Assembly: GCA_964035795.1 (NCBI GenBank)
Contig: OZ038321.1
Location: 8,697,446 to 8,761,445, forward strand
DNA: 64,000 nt
Source: Pterobdella sp. o SKG-2022
Lineage: Eukaryota > Annelida > Clitellata > Hirudinida > Piscicolidae
Direction of reading: 5' to 3'
Below, piece after piece: positions 31,735 through 43,400 of this stretch. The position numbers and the translations under genes were made by a program. Each line of letters opens with the position of its first letter. Position 1 is the stretch's first letter. The notes below the pieces were generated by a model. That model worked only from the letters and a program-made list of their open reading frames with translations. It made no database searches and was not told the origin of the DNA.

Positions 31735-32220
31735 TAGCGCCATCTGGGTCGTAGTTCATCGTAGGCTCTTTCGACCTTGCGGTCAAATTTGTCCACTTCT
31801 CTATGTACCCATTTTGATAACTCCCTTTCTTGTTTGTCGAATCTGACCTTGAGCAGGCGGAGCTTGGCCAAATAGCTTTTAAGTTTTTCCATCTGTTTTC
31901 AGTCTCTTTATGCTCCTTTTCCATGTCTTCATAATTTTGGTTTGTTTTTTCCCAGAACGCTTCAGACTTCTTCCTATGCCTTTTATAGATCCAGTATGCA
32001 AGCTAGCGTTCTTTTTGCTCCGAGCCAGTATTTATTTGCGGCAAAAACAATGGTCGGTTGGATCGCGGGACCAATGCCGTTTTTTGGGAGATGAATGATG
32101 GCAATGAAGTTTTTTTGGGCGCCAAGTTTTCGACTGAAAACTCTCTGATAGATGGGTCGTCATTGAACTGAACCTTCTTGACATTAGTTTTCGGGAAACA
32201 CATAACTATCGTAGGGAATG
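31735..32220 (-). pseudogene. Small unrecognised coding remnant, one in-frame stop and one frame change
   Basis: Starts MCFPKTNVKKVQFNDDPSIR (32,203). Continues ENLAPKKTSLPSFISQKTAL to a TAG at 32,003-32,005, then in the same frame YWIYKRHRKKSEAFWEKTNQ and EKEHKETENRW. A switch to another frame then gives MEKLKSYLAKLRLLKVRFDK, ERELSKWVHREVDKFDRKVE and ends RPRWR-stop (about 31,738). Highly charged, coiled-coil-like. KKVQF resembles a PP1-docking RVxF motif but is too short to rely on. I do not recognise the family. Alternatively a real gene whose introns I cannot place. Confidence 0.4.
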
Positions 32221-32761
32221 AAAACTTACCGAACTATGATATCATACAATTTGCGTCATCGTAAGGTGCAAAATTTTAAATTGGCGCTTTATATATTGAA
32301 ATAAAATAATAAAATGTTTATTAAAATAATTTCAATTTTTTAAAATTAATATTGTTTTAAATTTCTTGAAAATGCACTCACAAACCTAACCATAAGTTTT
32401 TTTGAGGCACTACATTATGAAATTTAAAAGCTCATACTCCCATGAAGTTATTTCTTCAACCGGATCAACAGGTGAAGACCAACAATTTTTTAATATTTTT
32501 TTGCAATTTTGAAAATATAAACATCAATCTTCTGGCTTCATGAAATTAAAATTGCCAGAATAAAAAATATTCTCTTAGCTTGTTTCAGTATTTTAAGTTC
32601 AACGAACATAAATTATTTTAAGACGCGAAGCTTTTTGAAGGTCTAGCTTACAATATCAAGTGGTAAAATTTATAGTAGTTTTCCCATTTTATATCATGAG
32701 AAAAATAAGATTGAGTCTTAGTAATTGAACCTCATCAGGATTTGGTTGGCGGCATTCACGA

Positions 32762-33122
<361 letters not shown>

Positions 33123-33447
33123 ACTGTTGAAGGCATTCTTCAAAAAAGGCGTGGTCACGCGAAATATCGACTATCAACTGTTGAAACATTCTTTGGAGGT
33201 CTGCAATAATAATAAAAATAAAAAAAATTAATTATAAAATATTATTATTATTATTATTGATTACAGTATAACATTACAGAGTAGATAGTATGCTGGTAAT
33301 GATAGTTTTAAAAAGTGCATGAAAAATCACATAACTGAAATGCCAATAAAAAAACTTAACGATAGTGATAAAAAAGTTTTATAAAAAAAATAATAATGAT
33401 AACAATAACAATAGAAAAATAATAATAGCTATAATATTCGATAATTT

Positions 33448-33626
33448 TAGCCTTATCATAAAACGTTAGCGAAAAAAAAACCGTAACCATGGTTATCTAT
33501 ACTTATAAATAACTTATTTCTTACAAATAATTAACTAATGATTCTTAATTATAGTCTTTGATTGAATTTCTATATAACCATAGTTACGGTTTAATATTTT
33601 TTCGCTAACGTTTTATAATAAGGCTA
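33448..33626. mobile_element. MITE with about 50-bp terminal inverted repeats
   Basis: Left arm TAGCCTTATCATAAAACGTT (33,448) through ATGGTTAT (33,496) is the inverse of the right arm 33,574-33,626, which ends AACGTTTTATAATAAGGCTA. Differences are mainly a length change in an A-run. The internal part is about 77 bp, A/T-rich and non-coding. Its TIR end recurs in the loop of the palindrome at 41,630-41,787, so the two are related. Confidence 0.8.
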
Positions 33627-33699
33627 ACATACCTTTTAATCATCAATAAATGTTTTGAAATTTTTTTTCTTTTTTGTTTTTCGTTACAAAAAAAAATTC

Positions 33700-33960
33700 T
33701 TTTTCAATAAAATCTTGACAAATTTAATTTTGGATTTCGTAGACATAGATAGATCAACTTCGAAACTATCTTGATGTTTAGCAGGGTCAAAGCACTGCAT
33801 GCATATGGTGGCTGCAGGAACCTTGGCACATTGTGTTACACCTGTATGCCACGTCTGATACCTTCTTTGTTGTCCTGCATGCTTTAGAAGCGTGGCACTC
33901 ATTCACTTTGTCATTCACTTTGGAAAAAAATATCGGTTGATGTTGAAGATTTAGTTGATA
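33700..33960 (-). pseudogene. Orphan UBR-box half exon (decayed UBR paralog)
   Basis: ECHASKACRTTKKVSDVAYR then CN is followed by a +1 insertion relative to UBR-L2 (ACACAATG versus ACACCTG). The other frame continues CAKVPAATICMQCFDPAKHQ. The UBR-L2 donor CAAG|GTATTT is CAAGATAGTT here, so the splice site is gone. The partner half with GGxCDCGD was not found downstream. This is the N-terminal exon of a fourth UBR copy whose remainder is lost, probably displaced by the (TTA)n and MITE region. Confidence 0.8.
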
Positions 33961-34289
33961 ATTAGAAAAGCTTAATTTTTTAAAATTAGTTATCGAACTT
34001 GTAGTTCTTGAAAATTTTACCAATATTAAACTTTTTGTTTTTTATTTTGAAAATTATGAAAAATTTAAAACTGTGAAACAAGACTGTTTCCATGAATTTG
34101 CTGTATCTTTTGACTCCAGCAATAAGCCTGAAGAAAAAGTCTGTTGACTATTGAGTCACGGCATAAACCATGTTCAACACACAGTCAATGTAAATCTTTT
34201 AGATAAAAACCATAATGATTTGACAAAAAAATTCAATTGCTGGTTATTTATATTCATATAGCGTTCTCTTGTGTGTTTTACTAGCTTCT

Positions 34290-34565
34290 GAACGTGCTGG
34301 CCTACGGTTTTCTACCCGCCTTCAGCTCTTCATTATCTCTCCCCCTCATTTTTACACTAAAACTGCTTTTTCTTTTTCTGGTCCACTTCTTTAGAACTCT
34401 TTTTCTCCAAACCTTAAATCTCTTTTCTATCCTATTTTTTTAAAACTTAAAAACTTATTTTTTAAGCAGTTCATAGAAGAGCGCTTTTAAGCGATGCGTA
34501 AGAGGCGCTATATAAGTATTTCACATTATTATTATATTATTATTGTGACGGGTCATAGTATTCAG
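34290..34565 (+). mobile_element. 3' end of a CR1/L2-like LINE
   Basis: Plus-strand frame reads FSFSGPLL, stop, NSFSPNLKSLFYPIFLKLKN then LFFKQFIEERF, the classic terminal 'GP.LWNSLP..L....S...FK..LK..LF' segment of CR1/L2-like ORF2. A stem-loop-like GCGCTTTTAAGCGATGCG, GGCGCTATATAAGTATTTCA and an (ATT)n tail follow at 34,485-34,560. Severely 5'-truncated. Confidence 0.65.
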
Positions 34566-35731
34566 AGATTTTCTATATAGTATGTTATTAAATGAATAGA
34601 TGTGTTTTTTGCGAATGAACATATGACATGGAAAAATGAGTTGAATAATTTTTCGTATTCAAATAAAAAATATTGCGAGTATTTTGTTTTTTTACCAATT
34701 TGAGTTGTGATATTTATAAGGTTTTGTGTCAATCTTCTTGAAGTATATTCAACTATCTTTCGTTGTGGCGTATTGACTCCAAGCTAAACCAGAAAAAGTG
34801 AGTAAAAACTTCAAAAAAACTATTATTTTAGTTTTTATTCTTTTTGATATAAGACTTTCATTGAGAATACTTTTAGCACGTTTTATTCACGAGGCTTATG
34901 TGTCAGAGGTAACGAGCAATAAAGGGAGTTCAAGTAATTGAAGGTGATTCAAATTACTTTTCAAGCTTTATTTTTTCAACGGAGCTTCAGGTTTGTGCAT
35001 AAAAATGCGATAAAGTTAAAAAAATGAGTATTTTATTAACTCTAATAAATATATAAACTTGTATGTTGAATCTAATAGTTTTTAAAAGCTTTTTATAAAA
35101 GTTTTGATAGTAAAAAATTTTAAAAAGCAGGATTTTTTAAGTTTCAATTGTATTTCAATCATGTTACAAAATTTCAAGTTTCATTTTCATCAAAAACAAA
35201 AAATACAACTTGATTGATAAAATGAGGCGTTAACTTAGTTGGCCATAAAAAGCTAACAAAATGATGAATTTCATAAATTTATGCTTGAAACTATAGAAAA
35301 ACATAAAACTTAAACATGAACTATATAATATATGAACTATGTGATATAGCTTTGGTAATCCATCCAAAAGTTCTTTTCGTCTTTTACTACATCGAAGGAG
35401 TTGGTGAGCCACATAAGTTCGAGTCTCAAAAATTGCAGGGAATCTCTCGACATTATATGCGTTTCTCTTTTGAGTTTAAGCACTTATATTAACAAATTTC
35501 AAATTTATTCTTATTTAGCAATTCAAATGTTCAATTATTCGGAATCAGCTAAATGTACTTTTAAGTGTATGTGACCAAGAATGGTTTTAGTATATTAAAA
35601 AATATAAAAAAATTTATATAAAGGAATGAAGAGATTTTATATGAAAACAAATTAAAATGCTTATTGAATATAACAAATATTTATTTTGATGAGTACTGGA
35701 ATCCAAGTTGAAACGAACAAAAAAATGTATG
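34566..35731 (-). other. Intergenic stretch after UBR-L3, one possible exon
   Basis: Mostly A/T-rich. At 35,270-35,450 the minus strand reads ERFPAIFETRTYVAHQLLRC then SKRRKELLDGLPKLYHIV. It has a vague resemblance to the RKRNSLIELP segment of UBR C-termini, but UBR-L3 already has that segment at 36,915-37,025. It may be a remnant of the fourth copy. Nothing else recognised. Confidence 0.3.
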
Positions 35732-37460
35732 CTAGCTTTCATGAGAACAATTTGAAGCAATACTTTCATTAAGAAGGTGGAGCTTTTCAGTAGAACTTAC
35801 ACTACTAGAGTTGGTCTTTAAGGAAAATATCAAAACAAACTCGAAATGTAAAAAAACTCAAAATGAATAAAAATAAAGTTGTTTAGATTGACAGACACTT
35901 GAATTTCGATGGCAAAAACTCATTTGAAATTGAAATTTAAATAGGATTGTAAAAACTCATACCTTGCAGCCACGTTAGTGCCGTAGTGGATATCAACATA
36001 AGGAGATTCATACAATTTGCTTCTTTCATGCCAGAATGCATACACAACATTTTTATCGTATCTCAAGTACATACCTGTTTTGCTGCAACAACTGTTGAAG
36101 TGCTACAGTGGTTGGTTTGAAAATATAATGAAACTAGTAATAATCATTGCAAAATTATTTTCAACAAAATGAAGTATTAATAAGTCTTATTAAACATTTT
36201 CATATATTTAATGCATTCAAATAATGCACTTCAAAGTAGCATGGATAAGTTATCATAGAGGATTATGGAATGAAATGCAAAACATGTACCTACCAAAAGC
36301 ATTTCAGTCAATGAAACCAAGAATTTCGGTGAATTTAAACTGAATTTTTTTGCAAATAGTGAAATTAAAAAACCAAAGACTGACAATCGCTTCTTGTTCA
36401 TTTTCAGGGTCGAGGTAGCAGCAGGTGGAGCAGATCAAGCAGAAGTACTTCTTGTTCTTGTATGAAGCTTTCATGTCTCCGCTGCAAGTAGTTGCAAACA
36501 TCATTTAGCTTCATGAGACATGTATCAAAAATAAGAAACATTCAATTAATGTTTGAGAATGTAAATATAACATAAGTTAAATAATTGAAAAATAGAAAAT
36601 GATAAAAATATATTTTTGATTTTAAACTTGAAAATTAAGTACGGTGGTGCGAAAAAACTACTTGATGAATTAGACTTTATCATGAAGCTTCAGTTAGTAA
36701 CTAGATAAATTTATACGAATGATTGTATCTTGAATACTACTCATTTTACCGTGCAAGACCAAAAGTATTAAATAAAAGATACATATGATGTCTCTAAAAA
36801 ACATATATAAAATTATTGTTTTACTTTATGAAAATGTATGCTCCCGTTTTAGTCACATTTTAAAAGAATTTATAATTAAATTTGGAGTTTTTTTTTTGGT
36901 AAACTTTACCTTTGTAGCTGGTGGAAATATGTGATAAATTCGTAATGATTTTCAGGCAATGGAATCAAGCCTGGGCGTTTCCACATTGTTATGAACATTC
37001 GTGGAAAAAGCTGCATCATTATTATGAATATTTTTCGTTTAATGCAATCAATATTTAAGAAATTTCAGAAAGGATGTTTAGATAAAACTACATACACTCA
37101 AATCAGGTGATCTTTTGAGACTGAACGGAACGTGGAATCTGAATTTGGCCACACAATTGCTATACAAATCGTCATCCCAATCATAACATCTTTTGGTAAT
37201 TTTTCTAGTTATAATTCAAAAATAGTTCAATTTTTAAACATAATCTCATAATTTTTCAGACAAAAAGTTAACTTTAAGTGTTTTTCATGGGGTATTATGA
37301 TTATTATTATATGTTAGAGTAGGATTATTTACTGTATGTATGATATGTGGTCCTCCTCGTAAACCAGCCTACCCATCAAAAAATTGTATAAGTTCTCTAA
37401 ATTCATTTTTGGAACTTCCTTCAGATGGTAATAAATTTTTAATTAACTTTGACTTCATGC
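35732..37460 (-). CDS. UBR-L3 C-terminal zinc/cap exons
   Basis: N to C: KSKLIKNLLPSEGSSKNEF (37,365-37,460); ITKRCYDWDDDLYSNCVAKF (37,085-37,205; human GWYLWVSLKNGIT); MWKRPGLIPLPENHYEFITY (36,915-37,025; human RKRNSLIELPDDYSCLLNQ); SYKNKKYFCLICSTCCYLDP (36,370-36,490; human [20 protein letters not shown]); HFNSCCSKTGMYLRYDKNVV and KLYESPYVDIHYGTNVAAR (35,963-36,102, GTATGAG donor; human GVCIFLKIREC and YPAPYLDEYGET); last exon EKLHLLNESIASNCSHES, stop at 35,732-35,734. Cys spacing in the 36.4-kb exon is complete, unlike UBR-L2. Confidence 0.82.
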
Positions 37461-40400
37461 TCTAAAAAAAGTTAACACAATTTGCAATTAGGGTTATTAA
37501 TATTAGCTTACATGTATTTTTTCATCGTAAGGAAAAAGAATTGCATAATAAAGCGTCACGGCAAACTTCATGAACTCAGTCATTTTGTCCGTTATGGTGA
37601 ATCTCATATCAGATTTGCTCTGTATGTTTCACTTAAGATATTTCCCAAATTTTTATTTTTTTTAAATTTTACTCATTTGTTAATCAAAATAAAAAACCGG
37701 TGCATGAACGATTCCTCCGAATTCCTCCATCATATTGAGCATTAAATTTCCAGTTTGAGTCCCTGTCAGTGTTTCCCATTCGACAAAATCATCAGTCGTT
37801 TGTCGTGCATTTGAAGCAACAACCCACGATAAAAGCTGAAGCACAAAAATGTTTGTGATGTAAAGAATGATGCTCTTTACCAATCCTAGAAAGGTTGTTG
37901 ATAACAGTTAAAATGAAATAAAGTTTGCAAAAATTTAGACAAACCAGGATCAAAACTACTTAAAAAGAGAGTACAATACACCATAATTTGTTTGCAATCG
38001 ATCATAGCTATGTTGTAATGTCCTTTGCTGTTGATTTATGAGTAGTTCACAGTGGTTTATTCATTGAAATGGTAATTAACACCTTTCCAGCAAGTAAGGA
38101 TCAACACTGTGCATGTCCAAAAGGATTAGCAAATCATTCATGTCAGCCCATGATTCATTCCTGCATAGCTTATTAATAAACTGGAATAAGGGGCCCAAAA
38201 GATATTTTCTGGTTTTTACGAAATGGGAGTCTCTGCATTCGAAGTCCAGAGAGGAGTTCATCAAAAATAGCTCTATATTATTTCTGTAATATATTTTTGA
38301 AAGTCAATAAAGATTGGTGGTATAAAAAAGTCAAAAAATTAAAGAAACTTTACACAAATAACAACTGATGGACAAAACAAGTTTGTGTTTGAGAATTTTA
38401 TTTGTGAGTGTTTAATGATATAAAAAAATACATTTTAATGTTCTATACTTTGATTCTATATGCTACAATATTTCGAAATTTTACATTTAAATTAATATAA
38501 AAATTTCAAAAAAATTATTGATAGCAATGTTTCACTTCACCTCATGACAGAAGCAAACGTGTAAAAGCGCACTTGCTCATTTGGGAAAAAAAATCTGAAA
38601 TCTTCACTCAACTTTTGGAAACCACGGGAATATACTTCGTGCTAAATATGATTTGTAAAAAATTTTTGAAGAAATCAAGCTTTAAAACAAAATTTTTTAA
38701 CAGCAAATGTGAGAAAGAAAATGTACGAAGCTTATCGTTAGCAAGGTAACATTCAAGTTCTCTGGTTACAATGGTTTTTTACGTATTTAGTAATGAAAAC
38801 ATTCAGTTTTCAATAATTTATTTAATTTTACTTTGGCTTGAAAAAGTAATTCAAGCATTTTTCAGAAAATAATTTTTTAATTAAGCGCCAATGAACAACG
38901 AAGCGCTAATGTACTTGTACTAGTAGTGGTAATTTTTAGTTGAAACTGTATTATATGTTACTTTAATTTTTTAAACCAAAATGAAATTTTAGTACTTTTG
39001 TAAGAAATGTAAAAATCGTTTTAAAATTTTGTTATTTTTACTAAATTTTGATCGTTGTGTTGTTCTTCTTAGGCAATATACATACTAAAATGTATAAATC
39101 TAACAGTTCTATCATGGAAGAGATGGTAAAGTGTGGAATAATTTGGACCATGATTCAAGTTATCTGCGTCTGATACAAAGGTGTAGATGGGTATGATGAA
39201 GTTGCAGAGCTGGTTGCATGTGCCGCAGAAATATTCGTATGGCATTTTGCTTTGGTCCTTTTGAGGAAACATACATTTTTAAAGATTTTTTTGAAAACTT
39301 TAATAAATCTTTTGTCAAAAATATTGCAATTCAAATGATAGCCAAAAACATGATTGGTTTAACTTCTAGAACTTTCCAAAAAAAAAATTGCAAGATAACA
39401 AGTACTTCATCTTAAGCGTTACTGTATTACATTATAAATACTATTACATAATAACATATGATTACAAATTTTTAATCGAGTCTTCAAAAAACCAACATAG
39501 ATGCATAAAAAACCTTTCCATAAAAATAAAGAAGATAATTTTTATTTTTACCCTATCATATTGGTTATACAAACAATCTTGATGTATTTGGTGCCCACAA
39601 GTCTGGACCCAGATAGAATTGTACCAGGAAGTCTGTATGATGATTATTTTGCCCTCCAGTTGTATATGAAATACATTAATTAAATTAATTTTGTATGGCT
39701 ATCAAAGTGATTTAAGTCTGGAACGCCCAGGGCGTTATCTATGATTCAATTTTATAAATTTTTAATTTGAACATTAAATATTTTAAAAAATTGAAGTTTT
39801 AAAAAAATTTTTTTTTGATTAAAATTTCAAAAGTTACGGAAGTGTTACTTTTTTGTGACACCGTACAGGTGTATATACAGTCTCACAAATGACCTTCAAT
39901 TTTTGCCTTTTATGAACATGATTAATATTTTGATTATATAAATCAGAAACAACTTTTTGCGAAAAATTGCATTTATTTACATAATTAGACTTATTTTTTA
40001 TGAATAATCAGTTGTTTAGTGTGGAAAGAGTACCAGCATTTCAAGTGCAGGGTACATCGCATTTCATACATTTGCTCCATGATCGTTTTTTACAGTTTGC
40101 ACAGCTGGATTGATTACATGATGACTTGATATGTTCCGATGTATTATCTTTACGTATACAAAGAAAAACTCTAATATTTAAGAGTGAACCAGCTTCAACA
40201 GACTTTTGTGCTGAAATCTTGTACCTTCCCAAAAACGTTAGAACAACGTGATGATGATATTCACAATAAGGGATATTTGTGTTATTTCCCCGTTTATTTA
40301 TTTTCCAAGAATTTTTACCTGAAGCATCAAGGTCAAATGCAAACAATGGATACCACCATTTCTTGCCTCAGGAAGATATTCTTTGAGTGGACATATTGAT

Positions 40401-43400
40401 TGAAGCGGTCCACCCCTTCCATATAGCACTTGTACATACTTACAAATTTGGGGCACTTAACTACTATTTTTCTTCTTTTATGTGATACCGTCACTACTCT
40501 GTTTGCTTTTGTAACAGGGTTGATTACATAAGCATTCGATGCCATAGTCACAACTTTGTTATTTTTCCATGCGACAACAGCGATGTTTTTTATGTCATCA
40601 TAGACATTAAGCCATGCACGTTTTTTTTCATTTTTTTATGTTTAGCGGGCATTTTTCTATTCTGTTTTTTCTTATTGTTCTTGTTCCACGATGACCAGTA
40701 ACTTTTAGTAAGGTTTAACCTCCAAGAAGCGCAGAATGAACTTAACTGCAACTTTTGCCCCATATATAATATTCAACAGGCCTATAAAAAACCTATTCTT
40801 AACCTCATAAAATTCATACACAATTTTTTACTTCTAGTTTGAACAAATTACATTAAATTTAAAAATCCCATAAAGACCACCTACTGTAAAATCATTAAAG
40901 AAAAGCATTAAAACTAATATGATTCTTTTAATCTTTCTTCAAATTCAAATAAATCACTTGTTAAATTCATAAAAAAGCATTTTAAAATTTCCAAAACTTA
41001 TAAACATTTTCAAATGTGAATTATTTAAAATAATTTGACTGAATTCAACTTTTCAAATTTTTTTTCTATAAACTTGAAGCTGAAATCTGCCCACATATCC
41101 AGACTTTAATGCACTCTTGTGTCCACGCTTGCCCGGTGTCAATAATTAGTGACATCAAAATTTGAACCGATATAACTCACTTAATATTATAAGAAATCGA
41201 ACTATTTTTTTTTCTTTTTTAGATTAACTTTTGTTTTTGATATGCTTTTAATTTGGACAAAATAGGTTCAAGATTTATTGCTATTTATACCAATTTCCAA
41301 AAGAGTGTGCCGACTTTTTAAATTTTCATAGGAGTTGTATTATAAAAAGTTAATTATTCATTTGAAAGAATGATTTAAATCATTTAAAATTGAAAAATTT
41401 TTGTAGTAATAAAATTGAATTAAAAGATTTGAAAGAAAAGTTAAAAAAAAATTATTCGAAGCCTTCAGATGGCTTCAAACAAGTTGCATCAAAAAGTGAC
41501 TCCAAGTGACACTTAGAGTAAAATTTAAGTTAAACACTATATTAATGCACGAAAACTCTAAATATTTAGGAACTTTACTATAACTTTTCAAAGACATCTT
41601 ATGTATGCTTTGTATAGCAATTAAACTTTAAAAACATCAATCGAGGATTCATATATTTATTTAAAAGAAAAGCTATAATTTTCGATAAGTATAGCCTCAG
41701 ATGCTAACGTTTTATGATAAGGCTATACTTATCGAAAATTATAGCTTTTATTTTAAATAAATGTATGAATCCTCGATTGATGTTTTTGAATTTTATAATA
41801 AATTAGTATTAAAAATACTTTCATAATATTTTCATACTAACTAAATTTGTATTGAAGTTTTTCAACATACTCGACAAAATATCGTAATTATATGCGAAAG
41901 TGTTTTGAAGAATGAACTCCATCACTGGGTGATCATCCGAAGTCTGGTACCCCATTACTGCAGCATAGTTGTGTCTAATCATTAAACATGGTTTTTCATA
42001 ATTTATGCGTGTTTTTCAAAAAACCCGATAAACAAACTGTTGGTTGGCGTTATTAGTACTTGGTGTAAAAGATGTTTTCTAGGCTCGACTGTATTACAGA
42101 ATGAACAGCCTATGTGAATGTGGTAATGAATGAAATTTGAATTGATTTATAAATGATGAGGTTTCGAGTTAATTCTTTTAAATAATCAAGCAAAATTCCA
42201 AGTTGACTATCAAATTTAACTTTCGAAATATATATTTCAGCAATAAAAACAAAAAATGTTTTTAAACTTTTGTATAAATTATCGGGGCCAAATTCCGGTC
42301 CATCTTCATCCTCTCCCAAATATTCTATAATAAATACAAACTATTCATTAACTTTTTATTATTCGTAAAAATAAATTTTATTTAAATATCTATTATAAAG
42401 CGCTTTCTCTCACATTTTAGAGCTTGTTAACTTAATGTAGCGAAAACACTGTGGAACAAGTGCTAATTATTGGCAAAGTAATACAAGTAGAAAAGATCAA
42501 TGAGATTTGTTTTAAATTAGAACTATTCCAACAAGTTAAATAAAATTATAAAACAAAATACAACAACCTCGTCTGCGGTGTATTTGTATTTCCTGATTTT
42601 CAAGTGGCTCTTGCTCCAAGTCCTCCGTGCTGTCTTCAGACCTGGTTGAGTTTTCAAATTTTTTATAATTTGTTTATTCATTTTTAATTTTTTTCATTCG
42701 AAAATTTTTGAAATAATTCGTATATAAAATTTCTATTCATGGGATTAAAACATTCAATCTCTTATTTATGGTTTCCGTCTTTGTTTATTGCTAATTTTAA
42801 GAGCTCTTTTGAATGAAGACACCTACGACAGATTTAATACGGCGACTTCTAATGTAAAAGAATTATTGAATGAATTCAAAAAAAAACTTTCTTCGAAGAA
42901 ATCAAACGTTTTGCAATAGATTTCTGCCTTCTGCAAAAACGATGTGCACCAAAACATCGACCTCAACAATAAACAACTAAATTTTAATTCCAACCAAGAA
43001 CGACAAACACTATAGTCTGGGAATATGCTACAACTCCAAAAAATACCATCTCACAAAAACAATATAATATGGAAAGCGAATATGCAACTGACATCCTTTA
43101 GAAAAAACTCACTTAAAATGGATATAATAAATGTTTCCACAAATCCTGCACCGGCCTGTTTTGGGTCGCACTCCACGAGGTTTGGCTGTACGGGACAGTC
43201 GCAGCCCTCTTTCTTCTTCTATATCCTCCATGTCTACCATCCTAATCCCACCGTCACCTATATCTTTATCATCACGTTCACCCTCATCTTTAAAAACCAC
43301 CCCACCTGAAGGGATGAATGCTTTATCTGCACAAGAGTCATTCGACGCAATAACACTCCCGTTCAGCATGACTCCTGTGGTAGCTGGGCTCACAGATCAT

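Noticed and set aside
39501..39683. Plus-strand frame with SLDPDRIVPGSLYDDYFALQ
   Set aside because: Opposite strand of the UBR-L3 RING exon carrying TCGHQIHQDC; the minus reading has family homology and a donor site.
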